Assembly: GCA_036346255.1 (NCBI GenBank)
Contig: CM070628.1
Location: 23,451,840 to 23,515,839 of the forward strand
Origin: Ampelocalamus luodianensis
Lineage: Eukaryota; Streptophyta; Magnoliopsida; Poales; Poaceae
DNA length: 64,000 nucleotides
Direction of reading: 5' to 3'
The notes beneath the pieces were generated by a model. The model worked only from the letters and a program-made list of their open reading frames with translations. It had not been told where the DNA came from and made no database searches. Shown here piece by piece: positions 47,133 through 59,140 of this stretch. A program made the translations under genes and the position numbers. Positions within the stretch are counted from its first letter, which is position 1. Every line of letters starts with the position of its first letter.

Positions 47133-48103
47133 TTAATTAATCAGATCACTGCCCTCCATGTCGCGCCTATCGGACGTCGTTGATGGCGCACAACAAAGGC
47201 AGCAAGGGTTCCTCGTCGCCCTCCTGCGCACCTCCGCCTCGTCCTGAGACATGGCGTTCGTCACCACGTCCGCCGGCACCGGGCACCACCTGCGCTTCGC
47301 AAGATTACGCATGCAGGGCAACCTTCTCAGGAAGAAAGCGCATATTTTCCCATTACCCTGCATACATCGAATTACATACGAGTATCATAGATTGATTTAC
47401 ATGTTCTAGCAGCATATGCGCGTATCGATATATGTACGTACTCTCCCATGTAGATGACGCCGACGAAGGAGACGCAGGTGATGACGATGATGTAGATGCA
47501 GGAGGACGTGTAGCGCGTGCTGCCGGCGATGTAGGCGCTGACGAGGCTGGCGAGGTCGATGAAGGTGGTGAGCATGAGCGCCATCACCTTGGCCTCCGTG
47601 TGGTAGAACCGCTCGCTCATGAGCAGCACCACGATCACCAGCGACGTCACGAACGCCGTGGCGTTGAAGTAGTAGAACGTCATGTACCTCCCCCAGAGCT
47701 TGTCACGCAGCACCGGGTTGCCGGCGGTGTGACCGTCGTCACCGTCCTTGTCGTCCTGCCAGAACCCGCCGGGCGGGTTCAGGCCGGCCTGGTAGGTCAC
47801 CGTCGCCGCCACCGTGGCCAGCACCATCAACCACCCGCGCATCTCCTTGAACCACTTCTTGCGCTGGGCCACCGGGTCGTCCTTCTCTTCCTCCCGGAGG
47901 ACGAGGAAGCCCTGGAACGCCATGCTCATCTCCGGAGCAGTGGCGCCAGCAGCCCGCCCCTCGCTCTGGTACGGCGCGATGAGCACCGGGATGCCGCGCT
48001 TCCCGGTGGCGACGATCTCGGTGGCCGGTGCCGCCGTGTCGCCCGGAACCGCGTCGACGACGCGGACGGCTCGACCTTCCTGTGCTTCATTCTGGCAGGA
48101 CAT
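47133..48103 (-). CDS. PGG-domain four-helix membrane protein, gene 2
   Basis: The main exon 48103-47438 (222 codons) holds a disordered N-terminal part (1-85), then PPGGFW at residues 110-115. Four hydrophobic helices lie at about 91-108, 143-162, 174-194 and 202-219. Two 3' ends are possible. Reading on without splicing stops at 47372 (243 residues). Splicing an 80-bp AT-rich intron (47437-47358, GTACAT...TGCAG, phase 0) adds 74 residues, ending at 47133 (296 residues). I prefer the spliced form because the second exon is GC-rich and fully open. The start at 48103 is the second Met in the open frame, chosen because it lies below the TATA box. Role as for gene 1: membrane protein of unknown action. 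Unlike gene 1 it has no intron after the PGG motif. Confidence 0.8.
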
Positions 48104-48170
48104 TCTGGGGCGTGTTGGGTTTAGGACGCTTGTTAAGAGATAGTGTAGTACAGTAGCATACACATGCCAT

Positions 48171-48180
48171 GTATATACAG
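48171..48180 (-). promoter_or_regulatory. TATA box of PGG gene 2
   Basis: CTGTATATAC on minus, about 70 bp before the ATG at 48103, giving an expected leader of about 40 bp. Confidence 0.55.
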
Positions 48181-48189
48181 GGTTTGTGC

Positions 48190-49892
48190 CTTCCTCTTAA
48201 CACCCGTGTGAGCATCGTCTGCATGGCAAGCAAGCAAGCCTTTTCACAATTATTCTCTCTTTAGTAAAGACGACGAAACAGTGCATATAAAGATGTGCAA
48301 TCCTACACGGGCAGGAAAGGAATTTCCAACTTTTCGTGATGAAGAATTATATACCCTCTGCGTCTCATGTACCCTGTTCCATTTTTAGTTTTCTTTTTTT
48401 GTGTTGATATATATAATTGTTATTACTGTACGGATGATATATAAGATTGGTTCCTTGTATGATGAGGTTGCTGGGCGAAGGTGAAAAGGAGCTAAACAAA
48501 TATTGATTGGTTCTTGTCATGGGCTATACCTGGAAGGAAAGAACAAACGTGATGCTTGTTTGTGATGGAAAAAAAAGAGCAATATGCATGCCAACATCTC
48601 ACGTCTCAATCGATTCTTTTAAGCATTGCGCATGATTGTCCCTACCTTTACTTTGATGCGCTATGTATTTTAGATTCAAACCTTGTTATGTTTGACTAAC
48701 AATCAATCCAAAAATACATATGTTTAATTATGTAAAAGTGATGTTGTTATATTCGTATTTGAAAGTACTTTCAAATTAACACAACTAGCAATATGCTCGC
48801 GTATTTGCGTGGCTAGATTTGTTTCGAAGTTTATATAAATGATTTAAAATATATTTACGTATCTTATAAGCTACTTAGATTTTTAAGATACGATAAACAT
48901 TAGAAATGACAATAGAAGTTTGAAGGAAAATACAACCGAGAAACGTAATTGAAGTATGAGTTTTGATAGAAAAAAAAATCATAGAGCATAATAAGTTTTT
49001 GGGGTTTCTAGAAACTAATCACTCTCTATTATGCATAAATATTGTAGCTTATGCCTATATTCTTACTCTATTAGTTTTTTTTTTTCAAATTGTATGCATG
49101 CACATATACCTCTATTTAATCTCAAGCAATACGTTAATTATGTGTACGGTAAATTATCTTATTAGTTTACATAGTATTAGAGTATCTTGCCCACGCATAC
49201 ACCGATACACAATGGGCTACCTACCTTGAACTTATCTTCCCTCACACACCGGCTGTCCCACGGAATCATGTGTCTTCTATCTCTTGTCGTCATAGCTTTT
49301 TTGCTTCAACCTCCAATAGTAAACCCAAATCTTGATTGATCCCTCTAAGCTGTTACCCTTTTCAATGCAATACTTTACCACATAGTTTTCTTCTAATTCT
49401 CACTTATTGCTTAATGATATCCGTTGCGACATCAACACGCATACACATACAACCGTCGCTGAACCCAGCTGGGAACACATGTCGCTCTCTCCGGTGACCC
49501 TAAGTCTATTCCCTACGACTGCGCTATCTCTGCTCCAAGCTTTTTTGCTCCTCTACCTCTGTACAGCTGTGCTTGTATTCGTACGGATGCATGCATATAC
49601 ATACATATGTATGATGTTATACATGCTCGATGTCCTCTTCTCTCGTGTCGGTCGTTCCTCTTCTTCGACGTTGGGCAACTCAACGCTGTGGCTTCCTCAT
49701 TAACCGCAACAACCTCCTGTTTTCACTGATGTCGGCATATATGATTTAGTCGTTGTCTAACGATACAGAGAATCTTTTCACCATCATCAGCGATGACGTG
49801 CCCCTCACCACTGTTGACATGTTCCTAGCTACCCGATGGCTCCATATCGTCCATAGCTCGTCTTCAATGCAAAGCTTCATCCAGAGGCATAG
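48190..49892. other. AT-rich intergenic sequence
   Basis: Upstream of PGG gene 2. A stretch near 48350-48400 (ACCCTCTGCGTCTCATGTACC) and one near 48660-48790 (GTTTGACTAAC with AT-rich tail) recall Stowaway-like MITEs, but no paired ends or duplication were found. No gene seen. The open frames at 48963-49229 and 49407-49703 are AT-rich and domain-free. Confidence 0.45.
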
Positions 49893-50254
49893 AAATTTAT
49901 TATAGCTGGAAACATCTAAAAAGGAGTTAAAACGATTTAGTTATGAATTTTCTAAAATTTTGATACAATTATCACTTGATAAATAATTGCTTACAGAAAT
50001 GAAATCCAACTTAAACGAAAATGAACGACGTGAACGCTCGAGAGCCCTCGATCTAACATCCTACGGCCCACGCGCGACGAGAACAGCGCACGCGCGCGAT
50101 CGCTAAAAGGAGCCCACTGTTGGATCGAGATCCAACGGCTCACGAGGAAGGATACAACCGGACGTTGCGGTTGCCTCAACTATCCACGACCGCAGATCTA
50201 AAGATGAACGGCCCTGAGCACATATCTAATCGGAGAGTCCGATTGCACATACGA
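49893..50254 (+). mobile_element. Fragment of the 5.1-kb LTR family
   Basis: Similar to 35150-35510 of copy C, including CTCGATCTAACATCCTACGG, the GCGCACGCGCGCGA stretch and GTTGGATCGAGATCCAACGG. The left end is internal to the LTR, so this copy is truncated. It is interrupted on the right by the chromovirus at 50255; the rest should lie beyond the window. Confidence 0.8.
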
Positions 50255-53200
50255 TGTCACAGACCCAACTAATTAAATGGGATTAATATGTATTTCACTA
50301 ACATGCATTATCAAATTCAAATCATTTCATAATATATTGTACTTGGAAAATCTAATTTGAGGTGAACATACACATCAAAATCCAGATTTCACTTCAAATC
50401 AGTAATAAAAAGTTGTGATCATCATCTGGAACCAATTTATTCAAATACTAAATTAATTATCATGAATTAATATAATTTTTCCAAAATTTTTGAGACTAGT
50501 TTGAACCTGTTTAAAATTCAAGCAACATTCATAGACATACAACATATTTGAAATTAAATATCACAAACTATATTATGAATAGTAGGGTTTTATAATTTTT
50601 ATGGGAACTATATCATCCCAGGAACCCCCACAAATTATTTCATAATTTTTGGAAATTTATTTCTATTTCTAAGCCTCGGTCAAAGTAGAGAGAAATAAAT
50701 TAAATTGCAGTCAAACCCTAGCCCAAACCCTAGACACTGTTCCTCGGACTCGAGTCCGACTCGGCGACTGGACTCAACCCAACCGCCTAACTGCACCCTC
50801 ACATGCGACCGTTGGATCAAGCCTCCGCGGTCCAGATCTCGTCACCCCGTCGACCTGTCCGAATGCCCCCACTCATCTCGTCCGTCCGTTCGTCATCCAA
50901 CGGTCCCGATTTAATCCCCATGTTGCACCGAGCCGCGCCACCTTGAGTCACTGCCATCGCGGCCCACTCACAAGATCGTCTTCTCCAACGGCAATCACAC
51001 GCGCACAGGAGCAGAGCTCCACGCGGCCGTGATGCGCTGAGCGCCTCTGGCACTCCCTGCGCCACCGCCCAAATGAGCCTATCTCGAGCTTCTCCTCATG
51101 CGCCGCGCCGCTCCCACCGCCCTCGGCCATATTACCCCGTCCTGCTCCTCCTTTAGCCTCACTTCTCCTCGGTTGACAGAGGAGAGGGAAGCTTCCTTGA
51201 GCTCAATTCTCCGGTAAACTTCTCACCTTCGGCGCTCCCAGCGCCTCCTTTGCTTGCCATCTCCCTTTTTGCTTATGCGAGCTCTTGATTTTCTTTGCAG
51301 CGCCGGGACCGGCCTCGTGCTCACTGTAAGCTCCAGGGCGCGCTCCGGTGGACATCACCTTGTGTTCTTCACCTCCGGTGAGTTTTGACCTCTCTTTTGC
51401 GCGTCACTTTGTGCCTTAGGACATGATCAAGATTTCCCCTCAACTTGTTGCATCGATGCTTGACAGGATCACTGGAATTTGGACCTTGCCCCTCTTTTCG
51501 GCTGATAGCACTATTCATCGTCACATTATCATCCTGGTGAGCCATTCCTCGATCCATGCTTGGTGACCATCTCCTGACCTCGCTCAAGCTTTCTCAACCT
51601 TTTGTTTCCATAAATTTTGCCCAGAGCGACCCCTCCTCGTGGAGCTCGGCGCCACCATCGCCATTGCTGTGGGCATCTCACCTCCAAGTTTCTCCGCCAC
51701 TCCATCTCTCCGTGAGCTTGGTGACCACTCTCATAGCTTAAGCATGCGTTATTCACTCTAAAATGAACTAGGTTGGCACATGCACGTTAGCCGTAGGTCA
51801 CCGCCGCTTGCCGCGGCTGGCCACGGCAAAGCCATCTCCGTCGGCGCAAGACCCCTTGAGCTTCGTGAGAGTACCAGGAATCCATTTCTGGTCTCCATGT
51901 GCGCCGGCGTGGACCACAGCGCCGGCAGGGCAGGCGAGCCACCGCGCGGCCGTGAAGGAGTGTGGCATGCTCCGACCGCGCCTGTAGCCCAATCATTAGA
52001 AGTTAATTGCGGTGATTAGTATTTAATAAACGAATCTTTGTCGGTAAATCATTCATTAGCTGCTGGGGTTTTGCGTTACAGTCTCCATGACATGTGGGGC
52101 CGAACAGCCGGTTAAGTGATTGTGTAACTTTTGAGTGTACGCTTTCTGTTAAGGAAAACGTAATACTTTAGTTGCAAAATCGATAGTACGTTTTCATGTT
52201 TGGAGAACGCATTTCACGAAATACGTTTTCGGCATGTTTCGGTTGGTCTTGGGTCAAGTCTGACCGGGTCAACCCTGACTTCGGGGCCCGCGCGTCAGTG
52301 TGAGCGGCTAGCGTAGGCCTCGGTAGGAAAAGTAGTAAATGTTATATGAACTTCGAAATCTAATAACTGGTACACTGAAAATTGGTATTAACTTCTAAAA
52401 TGCATAACTATTTCTTAATAACTCCAAATCACATGAAACCACTTCTGGAAACTTTCACTTTTAGTAAACTTTATATTAAAATTATTTTCATACATGTCTC
52501 TGTAGCAGAGAGATTTATTTGGAGGTTAATCCATTTGAAACCATTATTTTGCAATAGAAAAGGGTGATAACTCCAAAATGCATAAGTAATTATTGGAACT
52601 CCAAAACAGTGAGACCACTTTTGATAATTTTCATTTTCAGTGAACTTAATTCTAAAAATGGTCTCCATGTTACCTCTATCACAGAAACTATTTTGGGAGA
52701 ATATACTCCTTAACTCCATTGTTTTTATACTATAAAAGGTGATAACTTTGAAAATCAATAACTAAATCATAAAACTCCAAAAGGACGAACTCAACTGTTT
52801 TTAACTTATAATAATATTGCCTATTTATCTATGTAATCCATGTACTCGCCAACGTTTCTACAAAATTTCACTTCGTAATTAAATTACATAATGACGGCTT
52901 ATTGAAATCAAATTCAAACCATTATAACTTTCATATACTAAATCAAAATGAAGTAATTCTTTCACAGAAATCATTTAAAATCATGATCTAACTACTGTAG
53001 AAAAATCATGCATTTTTAGCATTTTGGTTTTGAGTTGTTTTCTCGGTATTTATTTGATGTTATAATTATATAGATCCCGAGCATATTGATATCGACACTT
53101 ACGCTCATCGAGAGTGAGCAGCTATCGTACCAAGCAAGGCAAGCATCATTTGAACTTTCTTTTGCATCATATTTGATCCCGCTTTTGGTTAAGATAGTGC

Positions 53201-54962
53201 AATGATAATTGCTTGCATGCTATTTTTGATTATGTCAATATTTTTGTGATATATAGTTTAGTTATGTCCTATGCTTGAGGTTAATCTTGAATTATGCCAA
53301 CCCCTATATGCTTAAGACAGGATGTGTGAATTATGGGTTATAGAATTGCTTAGCCATGCAAGTCTAGATATGAGAGTTCGATCGTCTGAATAACCCGGCG
53401 GTTTTGGGATACACACAACTCTTACTTTATGTTTTTACTTCAGATCTTTGTAGCTGTTTTTTTAGTAAAACTTTGTCATTTTTAAATGAGATTTGGTCCG
53501 ACAAGTGTTGGTTAGTGATAGTGCTTTGTGCACGAGCATTGGGTAAGTGGAAGGACTTGTCGGACAATTGAGGACCGAACTTTGGGTACCTCTTCGCTCA
53601 AGCAACACTCGTCTTTGCCACACGCGTGTATGGGTGCCGATCGTTAATTAGGGAGGGTTTTATTGTGTTAAGTCCTTGGTGGTGTAAGGGCATAGCGACC
53701 GTGAAATCCTATGTTCTTTGAGGAGCCGATGTAATCCTTTATAGTGTGCAAGGGAGCACCAATTCTTTTGTTTTGATTGCATCAGTATTTCCAATATAAC
53801 TTGTGAGCCCCTAGCAAGTGCTATCGACGCTTGTACTAGGCAAGGAACCATCTCACAAGGGGGACTTAGCTCAATAGGGCTTTCTTGTTGAAAATGGCAG
53901 ATCTTGATTTACCCGCCGCATACCATAGGAAGTGTGCTATTTCGAGGCCTCGGAGGCTTACGGGCTAATCAAGTCGTGTGGGTAAAGTAGTACACCCTGC
54001 AGGGAATTAATCTATTCGAATAGCCGTGTCCACGGTTATGGACGACCGCTTGAAATTTGTGGCTGCTTATTGTTAGACTTTTAATTAAAATTGTGGTTGA
54101 ACATGGTATTCGTCATGAACGGGATGTTCATGTGTTTAGTATATCAAAGTGGGTTGCCACTTTGGTCTTTGTATGATGCATTTGTTTATTACTGAAATGC
54201 TTTACTACATGTTTTACTTCTACTTCAAATCTGATTTTAAATGGGCACATGAAAAACTAGTATGTGTAGGATGTTAATTGTTGCGTCTTTTTCGCAAAAC
54301 TAAACCAATATGAGCCATCCTTTGAATGACCCTTATGCATAACTATTTTTATTTGTGTAAGACTTATAGTACACTTGTACTCGGCCAGATGTTTGCTGGC
54401 CTTTTCAGGTGAGGAAGGTTATGATTATGACGATCTCGCTAGTGTTGACTTGGGTGACACTAATGAGTAGTGTGCTACCATTTAACTCCCAGTCGGTTGC
54501 CGATGGGTGATGGGCATACCACTACTGGTCTTTTGCTTTATTTATTTACTTCCGCTGCTACTTGGTACTTTACTTGAATTTGGTGGTCACCGCTTGTAAT
54601 AAGTCAGAGACTATGACTATTATGCAAGATGTTTTTTTAAATCTCTTGTTGTATGCGTTGTATGGATGTAATCAGCGTTGCATGAGGGTATGAGTATATT
54701 GGTCGTTGATCTTGGGAGCCAATATGTGTCATACTGTTGTTGATGAATTCCCATTTAACTCACCAAGTGTAGTGTCAATCGAGGAGAATCGACAATCATG
54801 TAGCGCCGCAAGGGAGCAGCGCGCATGATCGTTGAGGCTCTAGTATTCGCTAAGCCTCCCACTTGGATAGAGTTAAATTGGAATTCATTTATCGAGACCA
54901 GAATTATGTCCCTAAGACCTTGTCTAATCTCGGTCTTATGGAGATAATTACAGGTGCCCACA
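50255..54962 (+). repeat. 5' LTR of the chromovirus, about 4.7 kb
   Basis: It starts TGTCACAGACCCAAC. The end is set at GGTGCCCACA just before the primer site, because the other LTR is truncated and cannot define it. Up to about 53500 it matches 60844-64000. It contains AACGG motifs near 50812 and 50895 and a large AT-rich central part. Open frames here are not genes. Confidence 0.8.
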
Positions 54963-54965
54963 ACG

Positions 54966-54980
54966 TTAGGTATCGTGAGC
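54966..54980 (+). other. Primer-binding site of the chromovirus
   Basis: TTAGGTATCGTGAGCC-like sequence resembles the usual initiator-Met tRNA site TGGTATCAGAGCC, with a few changes, four bases after the LTR. Confidence 0.7.
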
Positions 54981-55177
54981 CATACCGATCGTAGGTTAGA
55001 GGTAGCATCGGCGTTAGAGTTAGTAAGCTTTCGAGTCAAAATATTTTGAAATTATCAAATTACTTTCAGAAAGTTTAAGTTAAGAATATCTTTTATTCCT
55101 TATCCATCTTAGTATCTTTTCTCTCCTGATCCTATTTTGGTTTATGAAACTAACTTACCTTGCCTTCTTGCCTTTAG

Positions 55178-55903
55178 ATGAACCCTCAGTACCTTGTCCG
55201 GAAACTCAAGTCAAGGAGTGGATGGATACCCGGCGTTGCTACGAGACATGATGTGGAGGGCGAACTTCACATATCAGCCCACTTATTCCATCTACCGCCG
55301 TGATCGAGGACCTGGAATGGAGGAATTTATGGCAGTGATAGATATCGTTGCTAGACAAGTCACGGGGAGCATACCTTACCGCTTCGGTAGCGCGTGGTAC
55401 TTCGAGGCCATGGCGTTACAAGAAGTGGCTTTGGTGGCCATGAGTCGCCTTCGCTCGACCGACCGAGTTAGCCCAAATTTCATATGATCACTTTTCCGAT
55501 GCGCGCGCGCCGCTAGGACGTGAACTCGTTTGCTAGGATCCAGTTTGGGGAGGACCCCCAAGTCAGGCAGTTGGCGAGATTGGTTCATGTAATGGACCAA
55601 ATGCATCGCTGCATGATGCATGAGTTATGGGAGACGCGTCGTCGTCTCATTATAGCTCAGGAGCATTTGCAGCTTATGCATGACATGAGGCTCATTCGTC
55701 CGGATGTGCTGTATGGCGCTAATGAGGTTTCACCGTACATTTCTGCGCCGCCGGACTATCGTCTCCCTGAAGTAGGAGGCCATATCATCGGCATAGGATC
55801 CCCCTTACGCCTCACCAACCCGGGAGACCCGGAAGATACAGGATCCCCTGGATACCACCTGCTCGATGACTTTCCGGTGAACTTTGACCGGAATAATATC
55901 TAG
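55178..55903 (+). pseudogene. Extra ORF before gag
   Basis: An ATG at 55178 opens a frame, and after shifts an open sequence continues to 55903. It contains YRRDRGPGMEEFMAVIDI near 55290-55350, then LARLVHVMDQMHRCMMHEL near 55575-55630. I recall similar extra ORFs upstream of gag in some grass Ty3 elements, with a YRRxxGxGMEE motif and a later coiled-coil-like stretch. Their function is unknown. There is no zinc knuckle or protease motif, so it is not gag itself. Confidence 0.65.
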
Positions 55904-56279
55904 GCTGTTAGGGCAGGGAGCTCTATGTTTGAGCGTGTATCCTTAGGATTAAGTAATAGGGTAGTAGATGTCGAACCGTTATGTTTCATTTGCAAAAACT
56001 ACTATTTCAGTTGTCATCTTAAGCCTGCGGGCGCTTATGTACGGTGTTGTATCGATTCGGTTTTATGTTGATTAATGTTCGGTGTTCCATTTGATGTTAC
56101 AATTTTCTTACTTTTTGATATTGATTGTGCATGTACAGCCAAGTAATGGCTTTTGTCTTATTTACTAACCATCCTTGTCCAATACAGGATGACAGGACCG
56201 ACTACGCGATCGTGAGCCTCGCGCGCGCGAGGCTCCCCATCCCCTTCTAGGGCACCACGCCTAGCACCTCCGAGTGATT

Positions 56280-57240
56280 TCTACGATCGGGACAGTCATC
56301 CCAAAGAGTGCTCGGCATGGCGAGCCCTCTCGGCACCGCCCCAAAGCAGGTGGACCGCCGAGGAGGTGCTCCTCCGCCGCCATCCATGGTCGAGTTTATG
56401 ATGATGATTGAGCGCAACCGGATGGACCAGACCGGATGCTTGAGGCGATAGTACGTAACACCGCTCCAGCTCCCGTTCCGACAGGAGGGGCTGCCCCGCA
56501 CCGAGCGTCCGGAGGTCTCGCTGAGTTCCAGCGGACCAACCCTCCGACATTTGCGGGCGGCAAGGACCCGATGGAGGCAGAAGACTGGCTGCACAACATT
56601 GAGAAGAAGCTGAACATTGCGCAGTGTACCGGAGTTGAGAGAGTCTTGTTTGCCGCCTATCGCTTGGCGGTGCGCGAGCGTGGTGGGATAGTTATTCGCC
56701 ATGCAGCTCGCTGGTCACGCCCGACTTGGGACGAGTTCGAGGACGCGCCCGAGGCCCATATACCGAGGGAGTGCCGCTTATCAAGCGGCAGCAGTTCCTG
56801 CCTTGAGACAAGGGCGAGGACCGTCACCGAGTACTGCATGATTTCAACTACGGCGGTATGCTCCGACGACGCCTCGACAGACGCCGTCGCGAATGCATTC
56901 TTCCATGGACTATCGAGGAGTTGCGGCTTGTTTTAGCCGCACATGATTTCGTGGAGTTTCAAGATCCGTCAACAAGGCGATAGTGGTGGAGCATGAGAGC
57001 ATGACAAAGGATGAGTCGAGGAAGAGGAGGAAGGCTTTACGACGGCAGCGATGGCGAGTGGCGGCTTTCCTGTGCCACGCCCAGACTACCTCGGCACCTC
57101 GTGCCCCAGCCTTCAAGACCATCGAGGTCTCCGTGGCACCTCCACGACCTTCTCCACCGGCAGCTCAAAGAAGACAATGGGGCGAGACCACAGATCGGGG
57201 GGCATAAGCCGGCGTTATTTGTTTCATCAGGCCGTCAGGC
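56280..57240 (+). pseudogene. Chromovirus gag remnant
   Basis: A central retrotrans_gag region: FAGGKDPMEAEDWLHNIEKK near 56550-56610, FAAYRL, then PTWDEFEDA(P)EAHIP near 56730. After shifts come SVTEYxHDFNYxxRY-like and NKAIVVEHE-like stretches with EESRKRRK near 57010. It has several single-base shifts. A CCHC knuckle is not clearly readable. Confidence 0.8.
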
Positions 57241-57439
57241 CACTATGCCGCAGTTGCCTCGCCAAGCAAATGAGGATGCCCTGACGTATCTCTGCTCAAT
57301 ACCACCACCCCGGCTCGGCGAGGCCACCGCCACCACCACGAGAGCAGCACCTACTCCACCCCAAAGATGCACGTGGTCGCGTCAACCACGCCTCTGCAGA
57401 GGAGGCGACCGACGACCGACGTCGTGCTAGGTACACTTG

Positions 57440-57785
57440 TTAATTCGTGTCCCGCCGGTTCTATTTGATTCGAGCATCTCATTCATTTATTAAAAGCGAG
57501 TATGCTGAAATTAACCAATTCAAGATACATACACTACACCCACCTTATCATATTCACCCCAGGTCGGTTTTCTACGCCATCAAGTCTGCAGGACGTAAAA
57601 TTGAAATACAAAATGTTAACTTTTCAAAGAAACTTAATAGTGATAAGTTCGGTGGGCATCGATGTTATCTTAGGGATGGTTGGTTATCTAAGAATCGGGA
57701 AGATTGATTGTGCCCAATGGTCTATTTCGATGACTAGCGAGGACGGCATCCGTAGTCTTTGCACCTTTAGTGGGTAGTTCTCACC
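57440..57785 (+). pseudogene. Chromovirus aspartic protease remnant
   Basis: LFDSSISHSFI near 57462-57495, where LFDSGATHSFI is usual, so the active-site DSG is altered to DSS. After a shift, LIVISSVGIDVILGM near 57630-57680, IDCAQWSISMTSEDG near 57705. The order and phrases match Ty3 protease. Confidence 0.85.
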
Positions 57786-57939
57786 TTTATGCTTTAGAGG
57801 CGAGTACCTCCTCAAGATAGAGGAGGTACCAATAGTGAGTGAGTATCCCGATGTGTTCCTCAAGAACTTCCTGCATGCCCCGACCGAGAGGTAGAGTTTG
57901 TCATTGAGCTTGCACCCTGCACGCGCCATCTCGAAAGGT

Positions 57940-59140
57940 CAGACGGATGCCGCCCAATGAGCTAGCTGAATTGAAATAACAACTTAAGGAGTTGCAAGAT
58001 AAGGGTTTCATCAGGCCTAGCTCCTCGCCTTGGGGATGCCCGGCTCTCTTTGTCAAGAAGAAAGACAAGAGTCTACGGATGTGTGTTGACTACCGTCCGT
58101 TGAATGAGGTCACCATCAAGAACAAGTATCCGCTCCCGCGGATCGATGACCTATTTGACCAGCTTAGTGGAGCTCAGGTGTTCTCCAAAATTGACTTGAG
58201 GTTAGGCTACCACCAGATTAAAGTTAGAACCGAGGACATACCGAAGACCGCCTTCTCTACTCGTTACGGTTTGTACGAGTACACGGTCATGTCCTTTGGT
58301 TTGACCAATGCCCCAGCTTATTTCATGAACCTCATGAATTCGGTATTCATGGAGTACTTGGATCAGTTTGTAGTGGTTTTCATCGATGATATCCTTATCT
58401 ACTCTAAGTCTGATCTCGATCACGAGCAACATTTGAGACTTGTGTTAGAAAAACTTCGCCACCATCAGCTGTACGCTAAATTCAGCAAATGTGAGTTTTG
58501 GCTTCAAGAGGTTAGTTTCTTGGGTCATATCCTATCTAAAGGCGGTGTCGCTGTTGATCCTAGTAAGGTACGAGATGTCCTTGAGTGGAAGCAACCCAAA
58601 AGCGTCACTGACATTCGTAGTTTTCTTGGACTTATGGGTACTACCGTAGGTTCATCAAGAATTTCTCAAAATCGCAAGCCTATGACCCAACTTCTAAAGA
58701 AAGAAAAGAAATTTGAGTGGACAGAGTGCGAGCAAAGCTTCCAAACCACGAAAGAATGCCCGATGAAGCTCCGCACTTGTTCGCGCTGCATATCATAAGA
58801 GCTTTGATATCTACTGTGATGCATCTCGCCATGGGTTCGGTTGTGTGCTTATGCAAGACGGCCGAGCGGTGGCCTACGCATCGAGGCAATTGAGGCCCCA
58901 TGAGGCCAATTATCCCACACACGACCTAGAGCTCGCGGCAGTAGTTCATGCCTTGAAGATTTGGCGACATTACCTCATCGGTAATCGCTAAGAGATCTAC
59001 ACCACCATAAGAGCCTTAAATATATTTTCACCCAAGCCGACCTGAACTTGAGACAAAGAAGATGGCTTGAGTTGATTAAAGATTATGATATGGGACTCCA
59101 TTATCATCCAGGGAAGGCTAATGTAGTGGCCACGATTGAG
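57940..59140 (+). pseudogene. Chromovirus reverse transcriptase and RNase H
   Basis: The best-kept ORF (57992-58798) holds the reverse transcriptase: MQDKGFIRPSSSPWG, then FVKKKDKSLRMCVDYRPLN, DLRLGYHQIKV, VMSFGLTNAPAYFMNLMN and the active-site FIDDILIYSKS near 58380. RNase H follows in another frame with FDIYCDASRHGFGCVLMQ near 58803, AYASRQLRPHE and LELAAVVHALKIWRHYL near 58930, then HHPGKAN-like near 59105. The ORF breaks around 58640 and 58990. Confidence 0.93.

Noticed and set aside
47432..48124. 230-codon plus-strand frame
   Set aside because: Antisense shadow of PGG gene 2; His/Arg/Val-rich as expected of such shadows.
48350..48790. Stowaway-like MITE
   Set aside because: Phrases resemble such elements but no paired inverted ends or TA duplication could be found.
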